Shown: positions 11,132-23,553, numbered from the stretch's first letter. The stretch is DNA of 64,000 bases from Helianthus annuus (GCF_002127325.2 NC_035437.2:159385097-159449096), one strand, 5' to 3'. Numbers and translations: made by a program. The notes: generated by a model from the sequence alone, not told the origin.

Positions 11132-13051
11132 CTACCGCTGATATCTCTCATTAGGGTTCACGGGCGGGTTCGGCTGGTACGGATAACCAGTAAGGGCCTC
11201 AAACATATCCCTATAGTTATCCAACGGGCTTGACTCTTGTTGGGGTGGCGGTTGGTATGGCATGGGAACGAAACTCGAGCCGACTGCTTCGGGCCAGTGA
11301 GGGATTGGATCGGATGGCCCTCGCGGATGAGGAAGGTTGGGGTAATCAGTCCACCCCGAATGTTCAGCATATGGAAGCCCGGCTTGATAATCTCGTTGAT
11401 GGCGTTCTTGGTCATGGAGTACTTTGAAATTATTAATTGCCATCTGGTTGGAGAAAGCCATCGCCCCCCATCGGCGTTGGTCCAACTCTGCCTGTGCATT
11501 CCGGCGCCTAGCATCCTCTTCCTCCCACGCTTGTCTGCGGGCCCTTTCCTCTTCTTGCAGCTGTATCATGCGTTCCATTTGCGATTGTTGCATCGCATAT
11601 TGCAGCTGCTGTTCCTCCAACTGTTTTTCCACCCTCTCGTGAAAGGATGATTGAAAACCCCATTGTTGTTGCGAGTACGCCTCTTGCGCCTCTTCCCATT
11701 CCTTCCTACTAGCATGGTGCTCTCTTGCTTCACCAATACCCGCCGACACGTTGTCGTAGATCGCTTGATCCCCACGATTCCACAACCGATACGACGGTAT
11801 TTGCCTTCGAGTCACAAAATTTGCAACCTCATCAGAGATCTCCCTATGCTGTTTTCTATACCTACGCCTCGGCCCCCGTGGACCGGAAGGGTCAATCTCC
11901 TCCTCAACATCGGGCATCTCCTCATCGCCCTCTTCTTCATCACCTTCCTCCTCATCACCCTCTTTATCATTAAACTTGTAGCTATCCCCTTGCTCGTCCT
12001 CGACCGTATGTAAGTGACCAAAAGCTTTCACTGTTATCTTCCAATGCCGCCTCATGGTGGCAAAGTTGAATTGGTCAATGGGCTTAGACACCCACAATGA
12101 ATCTGGAGGCAATGCATTCTGTTGAAGAATCATGGCGCTGATCAACCTTGCATAGGGAATCATCTTCCGCTTAAACGATTCCCGCGTATCCCAAGTGTTG
12201 ATCATAACAATCTGGCGCCACGAAAGCTTGGGCGTCCCATATAGTAATGCATGCAAAACCCGGCAGTCGGGTGCTTTCACTGTTCCCCGATCTCCAAACC
12301 TCACCATAATGTTCTCCAAGGAAATGCCTTGAAGTATTTTTCCCATCAAGGACAAATGGGCTCTTTGATCGCCTACACCCCCAGAACCCGGTAGTGTGTC
12401 CTCCAAAAGAGTCACTGGATCAGCATCATTCCTCTTGTTATCCAAAAACTGGTCATACCCATAATACTCGTACGCGTCGACCCCAAGCGAGTCAAACCTC
12501 GCTATAGCATTCATATGCTCAAAGGACATCACCATCTGATTTTTCCCGATGTTCCCAATCAACTTCCACCTATGAGCTGGTCTCTCGGAGTTTTCAAAAC
12601 GAAGGGTGGATAGCCACTCACAAACTGCCCCCAAGTATACCCGATTGGTGATGTCATCACACCAATCAATCACTCGCTCCCAACCGAGTTTCTCGAACCT
12701 TTGCACTATCCCAATCTTCCTAAACTCTTCAACATCTACCGTGCGCTCACAAACCGCCCGGTCCGGTACGGGTTTAGACACCCCCGTAACCATTTTCATC
12801 CGCCACATCTTTGCTTCCAACCGCTTATTATTGTAACGAGAAAGAGCCTTTGTCTTCTCTTCCTTCCATGCCGCAGCTGACCCACTGTTCTTAGCCTCCG
12901 TCCACTCCCAATCTTGCCTAATAAGTTGCCCATCTCCCTCTTCCACATAACTAAGTTGTTCCCAACGCCTTTGATAAACCCCAGAGCCCGAGCCGGCTCC
13001 GGAAGATGATCCTTGACCGGAGGTCTTTGCCTTCTTGCTTCCACGCAACAT
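11132..13051 (-). CDS. Athila env-like / ORF1 protein
   Basis: The frame is open from 13096, but the better start is the ATG at 13051-13049, about 639 residues. A consensus 3' splice site (TTGTGATTGTAG) ends 2 bases upstream of it, and Athila env-like genes are proposed to be expressed from a spliced message. The N-terminal half looks like the plant Athila ORF-1 family, with a block around WERVIDWCDD and a segment RVLHALLYG. An acidic patch of repeated EEGDEEE lies near residues 360-390, followed by a Gln/Arg/Glu-rich probable coiled coil. I see no clear signal peptide or transmembrane helix, so an envelope role is doubtful. It lies downstream of pol after a 1.4-kb spacer. The frame is intact. 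Confidence 0.75.
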   Translation of the reverse strand: MLRGSKKAKTSGQGSSSGAGSGSGVYQRRWEQLSYVEEGDGQLIRQDWEWTEAKNSGSAAAWKEEKTKALSRYNNKRLEAKMWRMKMVTGVSKPVPDRAVCERTVDVEEFRKIGIVQRFEKLGWERVIDWCDDITNRVYLGAVCEWLSTLRFENSERPAHRWKLIGNIGKNQMVMSFEHMNAIARFDSLGVDAYEYYGYDQFLDNKRNDADPVTLLEDTLPGSGGVGDQRAHLSLMGKILQGISLENIMVRFGDRGTVKAPDCRVLHALLYGTPKLSWRQIVMINTWDTRESFKRKMIPYARLISAMILQQNALPPDSLWVSKPIDQFNFATMRRHWKITVKAFGHLHTVEDEQGDSYKFNDKEGDEEEGDEEEGDEEMPDVEEEIDPSGPRGPRRRYRKQHREISDEVANFVTRRQIPSYRLWNRGDQAIYDNVSAGIGEAREHHASRKEWEEAQEAYSQQQWGFQSSFHERVEKQLEEQQLQYAMQQSQMERMIQLQEEERARRQAWEEEDARRRNAQAELDQRRWGAMAFSNQMAINNFKVLHDQERHQRDYQAGLPYAEHSGWTDYPNLPHPRGPSDPIPHWPEAVGSSFVPMPYQPPPQQESSPLDNYRDMFEALTGYPYQPNPPVNPNERYQR

Positions 13052-14450
13052 GACTACAATCACAAGACAAAAATAACAACAATTAGTACATTCCAACCTT
13101 CAACAATCTCAAACTTTGAACATGATATGTAATGTTGAACTTTAATCCAATTTTAGATGTAAAATCGCCTTTTTAAACTTCCAAAGTCGCTCATTTTATC
13201 ATCTATATTGACTAACACGTTTAATCCTAAGATTTTTCAATAAAAATCATGGTTCAACAATGTTCAACATCACTACTATGTTCAATCATGCCAAAATCTT
13301 AGTGTAATCACATCACTAAAACTAAGCATGCTCAAATCCAACCCAAATCAAACAAACACCCTAGAATTTATGCTCAAACATCCTACATTATGATAAACAA
13401 CCTACTCTTAAACAATAAGTCTAAAATTTCGGAAGAAATCACAACATATAAGAAAATCATGCACAAATTGAGTGAAAGTTCATACCTTTAGTGAAGATTG
13501 ACAAGAATAACCGAAGAAAAGTGTAAAACAAGAAGTTGGATGAACACTCTTCCAAACCCTAAAACACACGTCCAGAAATCTTGCAATCAAGCAAGAATTG
13601 GTGAATTTGGTTATGGGGGTTTTGTTCTTCTCTGAAAATCACTCAAGATAGACTCAAGAATCAAGCGATTTGGTGGAGATTTGAGAGAGTTATGAAGAAA
13701 AGAAGGTTTAGGGTTCTTGAGAGGAATTGGGGAAGATGGAGTTAGAATGCAAGAGAGAGAAGAAGAAAAACGTATGGATCTGCTTTAGGAGTGATATTGG
13801 GTTGATTTCGGGTCAGACAAGTGGCCAAAAATCGTTTCGGGTCAAGTTTAAGTACCAATTAGGAGTTTGGATACAAATGTGAGCCACAAAAAACGAATCA
13901 GCGTCGGCTGATTATCTACGGACCGTCGGCGACGGACAACCCCACCGTCGGCGACGGTGCTTGGTTTGTGACTTGGGTAGCGACGGCCAAACTTGCTGTC
14001 TACGGACAATTTGTGGCTACGGAAGTTTATGGGCACCGTGGGCGACGCACCATGACACCGTCGGCGACGGTGCATGGTTTTTTCATTTTTTATTTTTATG
14101 TTTTTTTTTAATTAAGGAAAAATATGAGGTTTTAATAAAGGGACTATGTACACTAGAAAATCCTAAAAATTATTAGAACTCTTTTTGTGATTTTTTATAA
14201 GTTAAAAACAAGACTTACGCAAGACATGGACGCCGTTAACGGCCCTACCACCCCCAAAAAAAAAATCGTGTATTGTCCGCAATACACATAAACAAGTCTA
14301 AGAACATACCTTGTATCTTCACGACCCGTTCGTAATGTCTAGACTTCACACAATCAAGAAGGATTAGTAGGAATTGAAACGATAATCCGGGAAACACACA
14401 AACAATTAAACAAATATACATAACTTTACACAAAGTGTTACCGGTCCTTT
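13052..14450 (-). other. Spacer between pol and env-like gene
   Basis: No gene is seen. It contains several copies of the palindromic motif CCGTCGGCGACGG (13923, 13944, 14050), which recurs in this element's LTR near 22.0-22.15 kb. It probably includes the intron removed to express the env-like gene. Confidence 0.6.
14251..14287 (-). promoter_or_regulatory. Hairpin beside purine/pyrimidine tract after pol
   Basis: GTGTATTGTCCGCAATACAC forms a stem-loop next to a CCCCC(A)10 tract, about 165 bases after the pol stop. It resembles a degenerate version of the hairpin plus polypurine sites found after env and beside the LTR. Confidence 0.4.
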
Positions 14451-17354
14451 TCATTCGACCTCGTAAACCGGGAAACTTACCACGAAGCTTACCGATTCCT
14501 TGTTTGCATCCACTTTCTCGTTACCCTCGAGAAACGGTTTTAGCCGATGACCATTTACCGTTTGCCGCACCCCATCCTTCGGGTCCTCGATAGTAACATC
14601 ACCCAATTGTCCGACCCGGGTGACAACATAGGGTCCCATCCATTTGCTTCGGAGCTTTCCGGGAAAGAATTTGAGCTTTGAATTGTAGAGCCACACCTTT
14701 TGACCCACTTCAAATTCTTTCTTCCTCAACTTGGCATCATGCGCTCTCTTCATTCCGTCCTTGTATTGAGATGCGTATTCGTATGCCGTCTCCCTTAGCT
14801 CCTCCAATTCACACAACTTGAGCTTCCGTTCCTTACCTGCATCATCATATTGCACATTAACCTCTTTGATAGCCCATAACGATTTGTGCACCAATTCAAC
14901 CGGTAAATGGCAATTTTTACCGTAGACCAACCGGTAAGGTGTAGTGCCTATGGGTGTCTTATGTGCTGTTCGGTAGGCCCATAAAGCATCGTTCAATTTA
15001 ATTGACCAATCCTTACGGTCCGCCCGCACGGTCTTTTGCAAAATCTGTTTGATTTGCCTATTCGACACCTCAACTTGCCCGCTTGTTTGCGGGTGATAGG
15101 GGGTAGCAATCCTATGGTCAACACCAAACCGTTTTAAGAGTTTGCCAAACCGAAAATTTTTAAAATGAGATCCTCCATCACTTATGATGACACGAGGAAT
15201 CCCAAACCTTGAGAAAATATTGGTTTGGACAAAGTTGCATACTACGGAATGGTCGTTTGTCTTGGTGGCTATTGCTTCGACCCATTTTGACACATAGTCA
15301 ACGGCCACCAAGATATACAAATTGCCATAGGAATTGGGGAATGGGCCCATGAAATCAATACCCCATACATCGACTACAAGGATTGGTTGCATGGGCATCT
15401 CATCCCTTTTTGAGATACCCCCTAACTTTTGACACTCCATGCAATTTCGGGCAAACTCGTTTGCATCTTTGAAAATGGTGGGCCAATAAAGGCCACTATT
15501 CAACACTTTGTGACCCGTTTTGTGACCACTAAAGTGACCACCACATGCAAATGAGTGTAGATGTTGCAACACGCTCGGAATCTCTTCATCATCGATGCAT
15601 CTCCTTATAACTTGATCCGCACACTCCTTCCACAAATGCGGTTCTTCCAACCGATAGTACTTGATTTGGGACATGAAGTGTTGCCTTTTCCGTCTATCCC
15701 AACGTGCCGGCATGTCACCTGTAACAAGATAATTGACAATGTTAGCATACCATGGCAATTTATCTAATTTCATTATGTGCTCATCCGGGAAAGACTCATT
15801 GATCTCAAAGGCTCTCGGATCATCTTCTACCATCAATCGGGACAAGTGGTCCGCTACCACATTCTCAATACCCTTCTTGTCCCGTATCTCCAAATCAAAC
15901 TCTTGGAGCAACAACACCCATCGGATCAATCTCGGCTTCGCATCTTTCTTCTCCATGAGGTACCTAACTGCAGTGTGATCAGAGTAAATAATCACTTTAC
16001 TACCCCATATATAAGACCGAAATTTATCCAATGCATATACCACCGCAAGTAGCTCTTTTTCGGTGGTTGTGTAGTTCAATTGTGCATCCGAAAGAGTCTT
16101 ACTTGCGTAGTATATGGCAACGGGTTTCTTGTCAACCCGTTGTCCCAACACGGCCCCCACCGCATAATCGCTTGCATCGCACATAATCTCAAAAAGTAAA
16201 GACCAATTTGGCGATTGCAAGATTGGGGCCTCCACTAACTTCTCTTTTAAATTATTAAAAGCATTTTGGCAATTTTCGTTAAAATCAAACGGTTGGTCTT
16301 TTAGCAACAAATTACATAAAGGCTTCGTTATATCACTAAAACCCTTAATAAACCGCCGATAAAACCCCGCATGACCTAAAAACGACCTAACCCTTTTAAC
16401 CGTCGTGGGATATGGTAAAGTAGATATGACTTGTACCTTAGCACGATCAACCTCTATCCCACGACTTGACACAACGTGCCCCAAAACAATTCCCTCTTGA
16501 ACCATAAAATGGCTCTTTTCCCAACTTAGGACCAAACTAGTTTCAACGCATCTTTTTAATACTTTATCTAATTGGTCCAAACAAGTCTCGAATGATGACC
16601 CAAAAATTGAGAAATCATCCATGAAGATTTCCAAAGACTTTCCCACCATATCGGAGAAGATACTCATCATGCACCTTTGGAAGGTGGCGGGAGCATTACA
16701 TAATCCAAACGGCATCCGCCTAAATGCGAAAGTACCGTAGGGACATGTAAATGTAGTCTTTGCTTGATCTTCCGGATGGATGGCAATTTGGTTATAACCG
16801 GAATAACCATCTAGGAAGCAATAAAATTTTTGCCCCGATAATTTCTCAACAATTTGATCAATAAACGGTAAAGGAAAATGATCTTTGGAAGTTGCGGTAT
16901 TCAACTTCCTATAATCAATACAAATTCGCCACCCGGTTACCAGCCGGGTAGCTACCTCTTCACCTGCGTCATTTTTGACGACTTGTATGCCGGCTTTCTT
17001 GGGAACCGTTTGTGTCGGGCTCACCCATTGGCTATCCGAGATCGGGTAAATGATACCCGCATCAAGCCACTTCAACACTTCTTTCTTCACGACCTCCCGC
17101 ATGTTCGGATTTAACCGCCTTTGTGCATCTCGAACGGGAGTCACATTCTCTTCCGTGATGATTTTGTGCATCACCACCGAGGGACTAATACCCTTCAAAT
17201 CCGCAATGGTCCATCCAATCGCCGCCCGATTGGTGACCAACACTTCCATCAACTTTTTCTCTTTCTCTCCGGTTAAGTTTGATGCGATGATAACCGGGAG
17301 AGTATTGCCCTCTCCAACATAAGCATACTTGAGATGCTTCGGCAATGCTTTCAA
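14451..17354 (-). CDS. Athila pol: reverse transcriptase, RNase H, integrase
   Basis: An intact 967-codon frame. Reverse transcriptase spans about residues 75-290, with LDGYSGY near 181 and the catalytic FMDDF at 244-248. RNase H follows, with CDASDYAVG and YSDHTAV. The integrase has an HHCC zinc domain ([10 protein letters not shown] through CMECQKLG) and a DDE core with [17 protein letters not shown] and the Glu in SGQVEVSN. It ends in the VNGHRLK block. The first codon counted is TTG, not ATG: the frame is the continuation of the gag-protease frame, separated from it by a single-base shift near 17367-17371. The coding potential is otherwise complete, so the break looks recent. Confidence 0.92.
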   Translation of the reverse strand: MKALPKHLKYAYVGEGNTLPVIIASNLTGEKEKKLMEVLVTNRAAIGWTIADLKGISPSVVMHKIITEENVTPVRDAQRRLNPNMREVVKKEVLKWLDAGIIYPISDSQWVSPTQTVPKKAGIQVVKNDAGEEVATRLVTGWRICIDYRKLNTATSKDHFPLPFIDQIVEKLSGQKFYCFLDGYSGYNQIAIHPEDQAKTTFTCPYGTFAFRRMPFGLCNAPATFQRCMMSIFSDMVGKSLEIFMDDFSIFGSSFETCLDQLDKVLKRCVETSLVLSWEKSHFMVQEGIVLGHVVSSRGIEVDRAKVQVISTLPYPTTVKRVRSFLGHAGFYRRFIKGFSDITKPLCNLLLKDQPFDFNENCQNAFNNLKEKLVEAPILQSPNWSLLFEIMCDASDYAVGAVLGQRVDKKPVAIYYASKTLSDAQLNYTTTEKELLAVVYALDKFRSYIWGSKVIIYSDHTAVRYLMEKKDAKPRLIRWVLLLQEFDLEIRDKKGIENVVADHLSRLMVEDDPRAFEINESFPDEHIMKLDKLPWYANIVNYLVTGDMPARWDRRKRQHFMSQIKYYRLEEPHLWKECADQVIRRCIDDEEIPSVLQHLHSFACGGHFSGHKTGHKVLNSGLYWPTIFKDANEFARNCMECQKLGGISKRDEMPMQPILVVDVWGIDFMGPFPNSYGNLYILVAVDYVSKWVEAIATKTNDHSVVCNFVQTNIFSRFGIPRVIISDGGSHFKNFRFGKLLKRFGVDHRIATPYHPQTSGQVEVSNRQIKQILQKTVRADRKDWSIKLNDALWAYRTAHKTPIGTTPYRLVYGKNCHLPVELVHKSLWAIKEVNVQYDDAGKERKLKLCELEELRETAYEYASQYKDGMKRAHDAKLRKKEFEVGQKVWLYNSKLKFFPGKLRSKWMGPYVVTRVGQLGDVTIEDPKDGVRQTVNGHRLKPFLEGNEKVDANKESVSFVVSFPVYEVE

Positions 17355-17355
17355 C

Positions 17356-20300
17356 TCAACTTCCGGAGGCCACTAAAGACAGCTTCAATTTAGTATCAAT
17401 GCTCTCCGGTAAGCTTTCAACTTGGTGTGTCCATGTCGGTCTTCCTTCTCTAACCGCAAGCACCTCCAAACTCCTCACTTCCTCGTCCATGCTTTTCTCC
17501 ACCTCCACCTGTGACCTGTCAAAAATATAACAATCCTCCATTGTGTTTTCCCCATAAACGACTGTGTCGCAAAGAGGTATACACGTGTCAACAATATCCG
17601 CCATAAAGCATTCATCATCAACTGGAGGGCTCATAAGTCCGGAAAAAACATGCAACCTCAACCTTCGGTTTCCAAATGTCATGTCAACCGTTCCCGTTCT
17701 GCAATCAATTTGAGCATTTGCAGTTGCTAAGAACGGTCGACCCAAAATCACCGTAGGTTGTTTGGTTGGGTCCTTGGCCACATAATCAAGTACAAGAAAG
17801 TCCACCGGATAGTAAAAATCCTCGATTTTCACTATCACATCCGAAACAATTCCACGGGGTAGTTTAGGTGTCAAATCGGCTAACACCACGGTGGTGTTTG
17901 ACGATTGAAGTGGACCAAACTCGTATTGGTCATACAAACTACCCGGTAGAATGCTTACACTAGCACCAAGATCTAGAAGTGCCCGGTTGATTTTAAAATC
18001 GCCCACTTGAATTGAAATGATAGGCGCACCCGGATCTTGGAGCTTAGGTGGAAGTGCACCCGAAAGAATCGAACTCACGTTTTCGGTTAAATCTAACTTT
18101 TTTGGAAATTTGTGAGTGCGTTTTTGGGTACACAAATCTTTCAAGTACTTAGCATAAGACAGTACTTGTTTAATTGCATCCAAAAGAGGTAAATTGATTT
18201 TTACTTGTTTGAAAATTTCCAACAACTCTTCTTGTTGTGGACCTCTTTTGTTTACAACCTTTTTCGTCGGTCCCTTCAATGCTTCGGGATAAGGGGCGGT
18301 ATTAACCTCCACACCCTTTTCCTTAGCCTTGGAGATGGGAATGGCCACAACGGGAGTAACATCATTCTTTTTCAAATCATTTTTATTTTGACCCGTTTGG
18401 CCATCCTCAAGCTCATCATCACTAGCATCTTCCACCACCCCTTCGACAAATTGGGGTGGTGGTGTTTTGACACCATTATCAACAACTCGACCACTACGTA
18501 AAGTAACTTTATTAATTGGTACCTCACGTGTGTTCCTCGAGCTCGACCCTTGATGCTTAGGGTTTATGGTGGTGTCACTTGGAAGCTTCCCCGTGCCTCC
18601 CTTTATTTGGGCCACTTCTTCCGCTAGTTGGCCTACTTGTTTTGCTAATGCCTCCTGTGCTTTGTCTCGAATCTCATTCTCCTTCTTGGATTCTTGCATC
18701 ATCGAAAGCATCGCATCCATCTTTGTATTCAAATCATTACCACCGGTTTGGTTGTTTGACCCACTTCCGTTACCGCCTTGGTTGTTGTAATTCTTTTGGT
18801 ACCCACCTTGGTACCCTTGGTTGTAATTTCGTTGGTAGCCTCCTTGGTTACCACCTTGGCGGTTTTGGTATGATGCCCCGCTTCCTCCTTGATTACCCGA
18901 TTGGAAATTCGGGTTCATTTGATTTGAAGCATTGCCATACCGAAAGTTGGGGTGATTTCTCAAACCCGGATGGTAAGTGTTGGAGTTCATGTCATATTGC
19001 TTTCTATCTCCATACACTTGATTGACTTCTTCGGTGTAACCACTCGACCCCATTGAACATTGCTCGGTCGCATGCCCAATATCCCCACATTCTTCACAAA
19101 CCGCAAATTGAACCGCGTTCATCTCTTTCTTCTTTTTCAATTGAGCTATTTCCCGTTCTAAGGTGGAAATCCGGTCTTTGGAATCGAGATCGGGAAGTGA
19201 CCGGGAAACCGGATGCCTTTTGGCTCTATTGGCCGATTCTTTCTCCTTGGATCGTTTGCTCATCCTTTCTAAGAATTCCCAATCATCATCCTCATGATTG
19301 CTCAAGAGGGTGCCATTGCTTGTCGTCTCAAGCCGATTCCAAGTTGCATCATCCAAACCCCGTACAAAGCATTTCACCAACTCCCATTTTTCTATTTGGT
19401 GATGTGGACATCTCCTCATTAACTCTTTGAACCGGGTAAATGCTTCATGCAAAGGCTCACTCGAAAGTTGATGAAACGACCGAATTTCATCTCTAGCATC
19501 GTCGGTCTTGGCCATAGAATAGTATTCATCCAAAAATGCTCGTTGCATTTGTTCCCAAGTTCGAATACTATTGGCCGGAAGTGTGAGGAACCACTGTTTT
19601 GCCTTGTCTTTCAATGAAAATTGAAATAACCGAAGCTTCACTTCCTCTAGTGCGAAATTATGCCCTCCAATAGTATCACAAATGGAAGAAAACTCCGTTA
19701 AATGCGTGTACGGCTCATCATTGGACCTCCCGTTGAAATGAGGAAGTATGTTGATGTAATGCGGCTTACAATCAAACATCCTCCTTTCGCATACTATCGG
19801 AGAATTATTTTCGGTCACTATCGGTCGGAAACGGTCATTTACTCCCCGTGGAGGTTGTTGACGACGTTGTGGCCCATTAACTTCTTGATCGACCGGTCTT
19901 CGATTATCCCGTCTTTCACCCCTTCGATCCTCTCTTCGATTTTCCCTCGGGTTACCACCTCCCACAAAACGAGGAATCCGGTTAGGGTTTACATTGTTGT
20001 TGTTGTTATTGTTGTTGTAAAACCCATCATTCCGGTTCCGTTGGTTGTTGTTTTGTGGTTGACGGTTGTTCCCATAACCATCGTTTCTTCCACCTCCGTA
20101 ACCATATTCATCTTCCCCAACATAATTGGCGTTTTGGTAACCAATTTCCTCATCGCCATACCTTCTAGCATTGTAGACGTTTCCCCTATTCACGTAACCC
20201 CAATCTTCATCATCATTAGCTCGATCATCGTAATACCCCCCATCGTCCGAATTTTCCGTATGGATGCTTACGTGTTCCGGCGATTGATAACCGGGGACAC

Positions 20301-20823
20301 TATACGGTTCATCATCGGGAATTGCATTCCTTAAATCGTCGATGTTGAAAAACGGGTCTTCATTTGCGGGATTGCCGCGATCACGGTTACCTCTTCGATC
20401 GGAGTTGACATTCCGGTCATCGAGGTTGATAGGTAACGATGCTTGTCGGTGAAGGGGTTGTTGTTGAGGTGTTCGTTGGGCGTTGTTGGTATTTTGGTTT
20501 CGGAAAGGTGGAGTGGGTGGTCTTGCATTGGTGTTACCACCCGGTTGTTCTTGGGGTATAGGTTGGGTGTTTTGAGCGGGATAGAAAGTTCCTCGGGATT
20601 GGAATTGATTGGTATTGAGGTTCTGCTTGAGATTGAAGTCTTGGTTGGAATTGTGGTTTGCCATTGAATCGGTTTCAATGGTCGGTGTGAGTGGTGGTGT
20701 GTGGTTGGTTTGATTAGAAGCAAGAGTTGCTTCTAACCGGCTTGCTAGGTTTCTTCTTGCGACTCTTTCGATTTCCGGTTCGTAGACTAACGGTGAAGTT
20801 CTCCCGGAATTCCTTGTATGCAT
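17356..20823 (-). CDS. Athila gag-protease polyprotein
   Basis: 1155 codons from the ATG at 20823-20821. The first 300 residues are low-complexity (Asn, Arg, Tyr, Gly rich). The retrotransposon gag (capsid) domain lies at about 355-540, with KQWFLTLP and [16 protein letters not shown] zinc knuckle ([14 protein letters not shown]) sits near 575-590. A Gly/Asn/Gln-rich stretch follows, then the aspartic protease with [11 protein letters not shown] near 950. The frame stops at TGA 17356-17358. The natural continuation into reverse transcriptase is in another frame, and the shift maps to the GGCC at 17367-17371. I infer a one-base insertion in a short G run. The start was chosen because the N-terminal MHTRNSG is typical of Athila gag. 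Confidence 0.9.
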   Translation of the reverse strand: MHTRNSGRTSPLVYEPEIERVARRNLASRLEATLASNQTNHTPPLTPTIETDSMANHNSNQDFNLKQNLNTNQFQSRGTFYPAQNTQPIPQEQPGGNTNARPPTPPFRNQNTNNAQRTPQQQPLHRQASLPINLDDRNVNSDRRGNRDRGNPANEDPFFNIDDLRNAIPDDEPYSVPGYQSPEHVSIHTENSDDGGYYDDRANDDEDWGYVNRGNVYNARRYGDEEIGYQNANYVGEDEYGYGGGRNDGYGNNRQPQNNNQRNRNDGFYNNNNNNNNVNPNRIPRFVGGGNPRENRREDRRGERRDNRRPVDQEVNGPQRRQQPPRGVNDRFRPIVTENNSPIVCERRMFDCKPHYINILPHFNGRSNDEPYTHLTEFSSICDTIGGHNFALEEVKLRLFQFSLKDKAKQWFLTLPANSIRTWEQMQRAFLDEYYSMAKTDDARDEIRSFHQLSSEPLHEAFTRFKELMRRCPHHQIEKWELVKCFVRGLDDATWNRLETTSNGTLLSNHEDDDWEFLERMSKRSKEKESANRAKRHPVSRSLPDLDSKDRISTLEREIAQLKKKKEMNAVQFAVCEECGDIGHATEQCSMGSSGYTEEVNQVYGDRKQYDMNSNTYHPGLRNHPNFRYGNASNQMNPNFQSGNQGGSGASYQNRQGGNQGGYQRNYNQGYQGGYQKNYNNQGGNGSGSNNQTGGNDLNTKMDAMLSMMQESKKENEIRDKAQEALAKQVGQLAEEVAQIKGGTGKLPSDTTINPKHQGSSSRNTREVPINKVTLRSGRVVDNGVKTPPPQFVEGVVEDASDDELEDGQTGQNKNDLKKNDVTPVVAIPISKAKEKGVEVNTAPYPEALKGPTKKVVNKRGPQQEELLEIFKQVKINLPLLDAIKQVLSYAKYLKDLCTQKRTHKFPKKLDLTENVSSILSGALPPKLQDPGAPIISIQVGDFKINRALLDLGASVSILPGSLYDQYEFGPLQSSNTTVVLADLTPKLPRGIVSDVIVKIEDFYYPVDFLVLDYVAKDPTKQPTVILGRPFLATANAQIDCRTGTVDMTFGNRRLRLHVFSGLMSPPVDDECFMADIVDTCIPLCDTVVYGENTMEDCYIFDRSQVEVEKSMDEEVRSLEVLAVREGRPTWTHQVESLPESIDTKLKLSLVASGS

Positions 20824-20954
20824 GCACTACTTGTAATCTGCACAAGTAACACACCCGCGTAGCAAGGAAAAAGACAAAGTGCAAAAAGAAATTAAACAAA
20901 TTAAACAGATAATCACGTAAATTCAAACAATATCCAAACACAAAGCGCACGCAC
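20824..20954 (-). other. Leader of Athila element between primer site and gag
   Basis: 131 bases of noncoding leader. No other feature was recognised. Confidence 0.7.
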
Positions 20955-20972
20955 TCCCCGGCAACGGCGCCA
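20955..20972 (-). promoter_or_regulatory. Primer-binding site (tRNA-Asp)
   Basis: The minus strand reads TGGCGCCGTTGCCGGGGA, the standard tRNA-Asp complement of Athila/Tat elements, 5 bases from the LTR end. Confidence 0.9.
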
Positions 20973-20977
20973 AAATT

Positions 20978-22335
20978 TGATCGGAGTGTCGCGCTCCGGT
21001 CAAAGATAATATTTATAAGCCCAAATTACCCTTAACAATGTGTTAGTGGTAGTAAGGGGTCGAACCACGAAGAGTATGCGGTTTGTGTGTGGATTCGAAT
21101 GAATTAAAACAATTGTCACAATTTATGAAGCTTGCTAAAGTATGTTTGTGTTTTCGTTTGATGGAAAGATATGATTTTTAACTAATTGAATTGATGCAAA
21201 TGATTAACAACTACTAATTAACGATTGCAATGAAAATTGGTTACTAGAACAATAATAATAAAAAGGAATCACGCCCGGTTTCGGTAATTATTAACCTAGG
21301 ATTTCTACAAGTTTTAGTTTCAACTCAAATGCATTCGATTAACGGATTTAGTGTACCGTGACTTAGGTGCTACTAGCTATCGACGTCCCGAAGAACGGAC
21401 AAAAAGACACTTTGTAATCAACACAAGTAAATCCTAACAACGACAACGTACAATTACATATCACCGTTTCGCAAAGTCATAACTTTTAACATCGCTCGAC
21501 AATTCACGAATTCGTAACAAATGTAATACTATTGTCTAAAGTTTCAAAAACCAAATACAAATTGTCACTAAGATGAAACAAGAACAAATTGAAACCCTAA
21601 AATTAACAACTACCTACACCGGGGTGAAACCGAGATGATTAGCCGCTCATGATTGATGCAACTTGATCACCGGATGTTTGGAATGCGGATGGAGTCATCT
21701 TGAAGCTTGATTGGAGGATTGGTGAATGATGGAGAATTAGGGTTTATGGAATGATGATGGTGAAGTGGTGAATGGATGAAGAACTAGGGCTATGGATTAA
21801 TTGTGATGATGATGAATTCGGGTTGTAGAGATGAAGATGGATGGAATGGTAGGTGATAGATGGGTGGTTGTGGCTCCAAGAACAAGATTCAAAAAACTCA
21901 AAAGAAGGTGTAACCCCCGAATTCAATGATCCCCCACCAATAGGAATCGATCCAACACTTCAAAACCCACAAATTCGCGTTCCTGACTTTGACGAGCCGT
22001 CGCCGACGGTGGATGTGTCCGTCGGCGACGGTGTGTGGATGGTTGAGATTGGCCGACGGCTTAATTCCCTGTCTACGGAGAAAATCAGGCGACGGTGGTT
22101 TACACAAGCCGTCGGCGACGGCCCATATGGGCGTCGGCGACGGTGCCCAGAAACCCCTCTTTCTGTTTTTCGCACTCCTTGCTCCCGGTTGACCCGTTTT
22201 GCTTCCCGGTGGTCCCATTTTCACTCCGGTGACCCGTAAAGCCCCCGAAAAGCTCCTTAAACTCCAGTAGACCTGCAAAACACAAATCTAATCAAGAGTA
22301 GGCAATTCGAAACTAAAACTTGTGTAAAAACATCA
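20978..22335 (-). repeat. 5' LTR of autonomous Athila element
   Basis: The inner end is fixed by the primer site: the plus strand begins TGATCGGAGTGTCG. The outer end is placed at 22335 because GTGTAAAAACATCA there parallels the outer end of the 1894-bp array LTR; 22385 is an alternative. It contains multiple copies of GTCGGCGACGG and CCGTCGCCGACGG (22003-22145). No partner LTR was found on the low side. Short open frames inside are incidental. Confidence 0.65.
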
Positions 22336-22749
22336 AATTAAACAATTACAAGCACCGGTTTTCAACCACGTATCAATACTATATCAAGATTTTTTTTTAA
22401 ATTTGAGGCCCTATATTTTTTGGAGGCCCTAAGCCGTTGCCTAGATTTAAAAGCTTCTAGGTCAGGCCCTGGGTCCTATTTAATCATACAAAATAGACCG
22501 CCGTACGTTAGTCTAGTTATAGAAAAAATGCCTTTGGCTTAAGAAAAAGTGACTTCACTTGATCCCGAAAATTAGCATGTAAGAGACAGAGTAATGAAAG
22601 ATTGCATAATGTGATTTGTGTGAGGACACAAGTATATGTACTCTGTGTTGTTACTGTTGGAAGTGATCTTTGTCATACTCAAAAGTTAGAGAATGTTAAA
22701 TGGTTTACTTTATTTTTGTAGGAAGAATTAAGATTTATGGTAGTTTTTT
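22336..22749. other. Intergenic debris with a hAT-end-like segment
   Basis: No gene is seen. Bases 22400-22475 (GAGGCCCTA, TTTTGGAGGCCCTAAG, GTCAGGCCCTGGG) look like the degenerate end of a plant hAT-type transposon. This is only a resemblance recalled from other genomes. Confidence 0.25.
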
Positions 22750-23553
22750 TGTGACAACTCGTAATTTTGACGTTTGTTAATTTCGATTAGAGACACGATG
22801 CAAATTATTTATTGTTATTATTTGTAAATAATAAATAGCTTACGACAATCGAAACACGATTAAATCATGTTTTTATCGCGTTATTTTATAGAGATATTAG
22901 ATATATTTACTCTTGTAAAAAGTGGGGATCGGCACAAATAACAGTTATTATTTACTTGACATAGTGATAAAAAATGTTTTAGGGCAGAAATTTTAATAAA
23001 CCCGAGACGTGTGACTTGAAGTGGGTTCGTATGCACGGTATACGCCCAACCCACCTGCCCAAACCCTAGCCTTACAACCATCTCTTTCTTCCTTCTCTTT
23101 CATTTTTCTTCAAAACCCTAGCCTTAACGTCCCTATTCTCTCATCTTGACGACACACACATACCTTCATACTTTCACGGCTCTCATCTCTCTCGGATCAT
23201 CTCTCTCATGCAATTTCTCTCTCTCTCTCTCTTGCTCTCTCTCTCTAGGTAAACATTTATCCATGTTATTTGATAAGTGTATGTATGCTCATGTGATATA
23301 TCTTGTGGTATCTTGATTCTTGTTCTTGAGGATATTCGATATATGTATGTATGCATGATCAAGAGATTGAGAAAACAAGACTCTAGGGTTTGTGGTGAAA
23401 TTGGATTGTACGAACTTATAGGATCATGATTAGGGTTTGTGCATGTAAGGCTGATCTTGTTAAGAATATGTGTTAAAACTGATCCATGATGTTATATGCT
23501 TGATTAGAATACCCGAAAACATGTTAAAAAGATCTTGGACACGTTTTTTTATA
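22750..23553 (+). repeat. Probable LTR fragment (5' part) of a Ty3/gypsy element
   Basis: It starts TGTGACAACTCG, like the Tekay-type LTR start TGTGACACTCG at 27771. It continues with a leader-like region holding AAACCCTAGCC repeats and a CT microsatellite at 23216-23248. No matching 3' end was found, so the right boundary is approximate. Confidence 0.4.
23216..23248. repeat. CT microsatellite
   Basis: Nearly uninterrupted CT/TC dinucleotides, in pyrimidine-rich sequence that resembles a plant 5' untranslated region. Confidence 0.85.

Larger units (their letters stand above)
9660..22335 (-). mobile_element. Autonomous Athila-lineage Ty3/gypsy element, 3' end lost
   Basis: The order on the minus strand is LTR, tRNA-Asp primer site, gag-protease, RT-RNase H-integrase, spacer, env-like gene, 3' untranslated region. 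All enzymatic domains keep their catalytic residues. The element lacks its own 3' LTR; the array LTR 7764-9657 abuts its untranslated region at 9659. With one frameshift in gag-pol it is probably not autonomous now, but it is a plausible former helper for related short elements. Confidence 0.8.

Noticed and set aside
11230..12013. Plus-strand frames over the env-like gene
   Set aside because: Antisense shadows of the long minus-strand frame; no domain recognised.
19702..20334. 210-codon plus-strand frame rich in Ile and Val
   Set aside because: Antisense of the Asn/Arg/Tyr-rich part of Athila gag; composition reflects the other strand.
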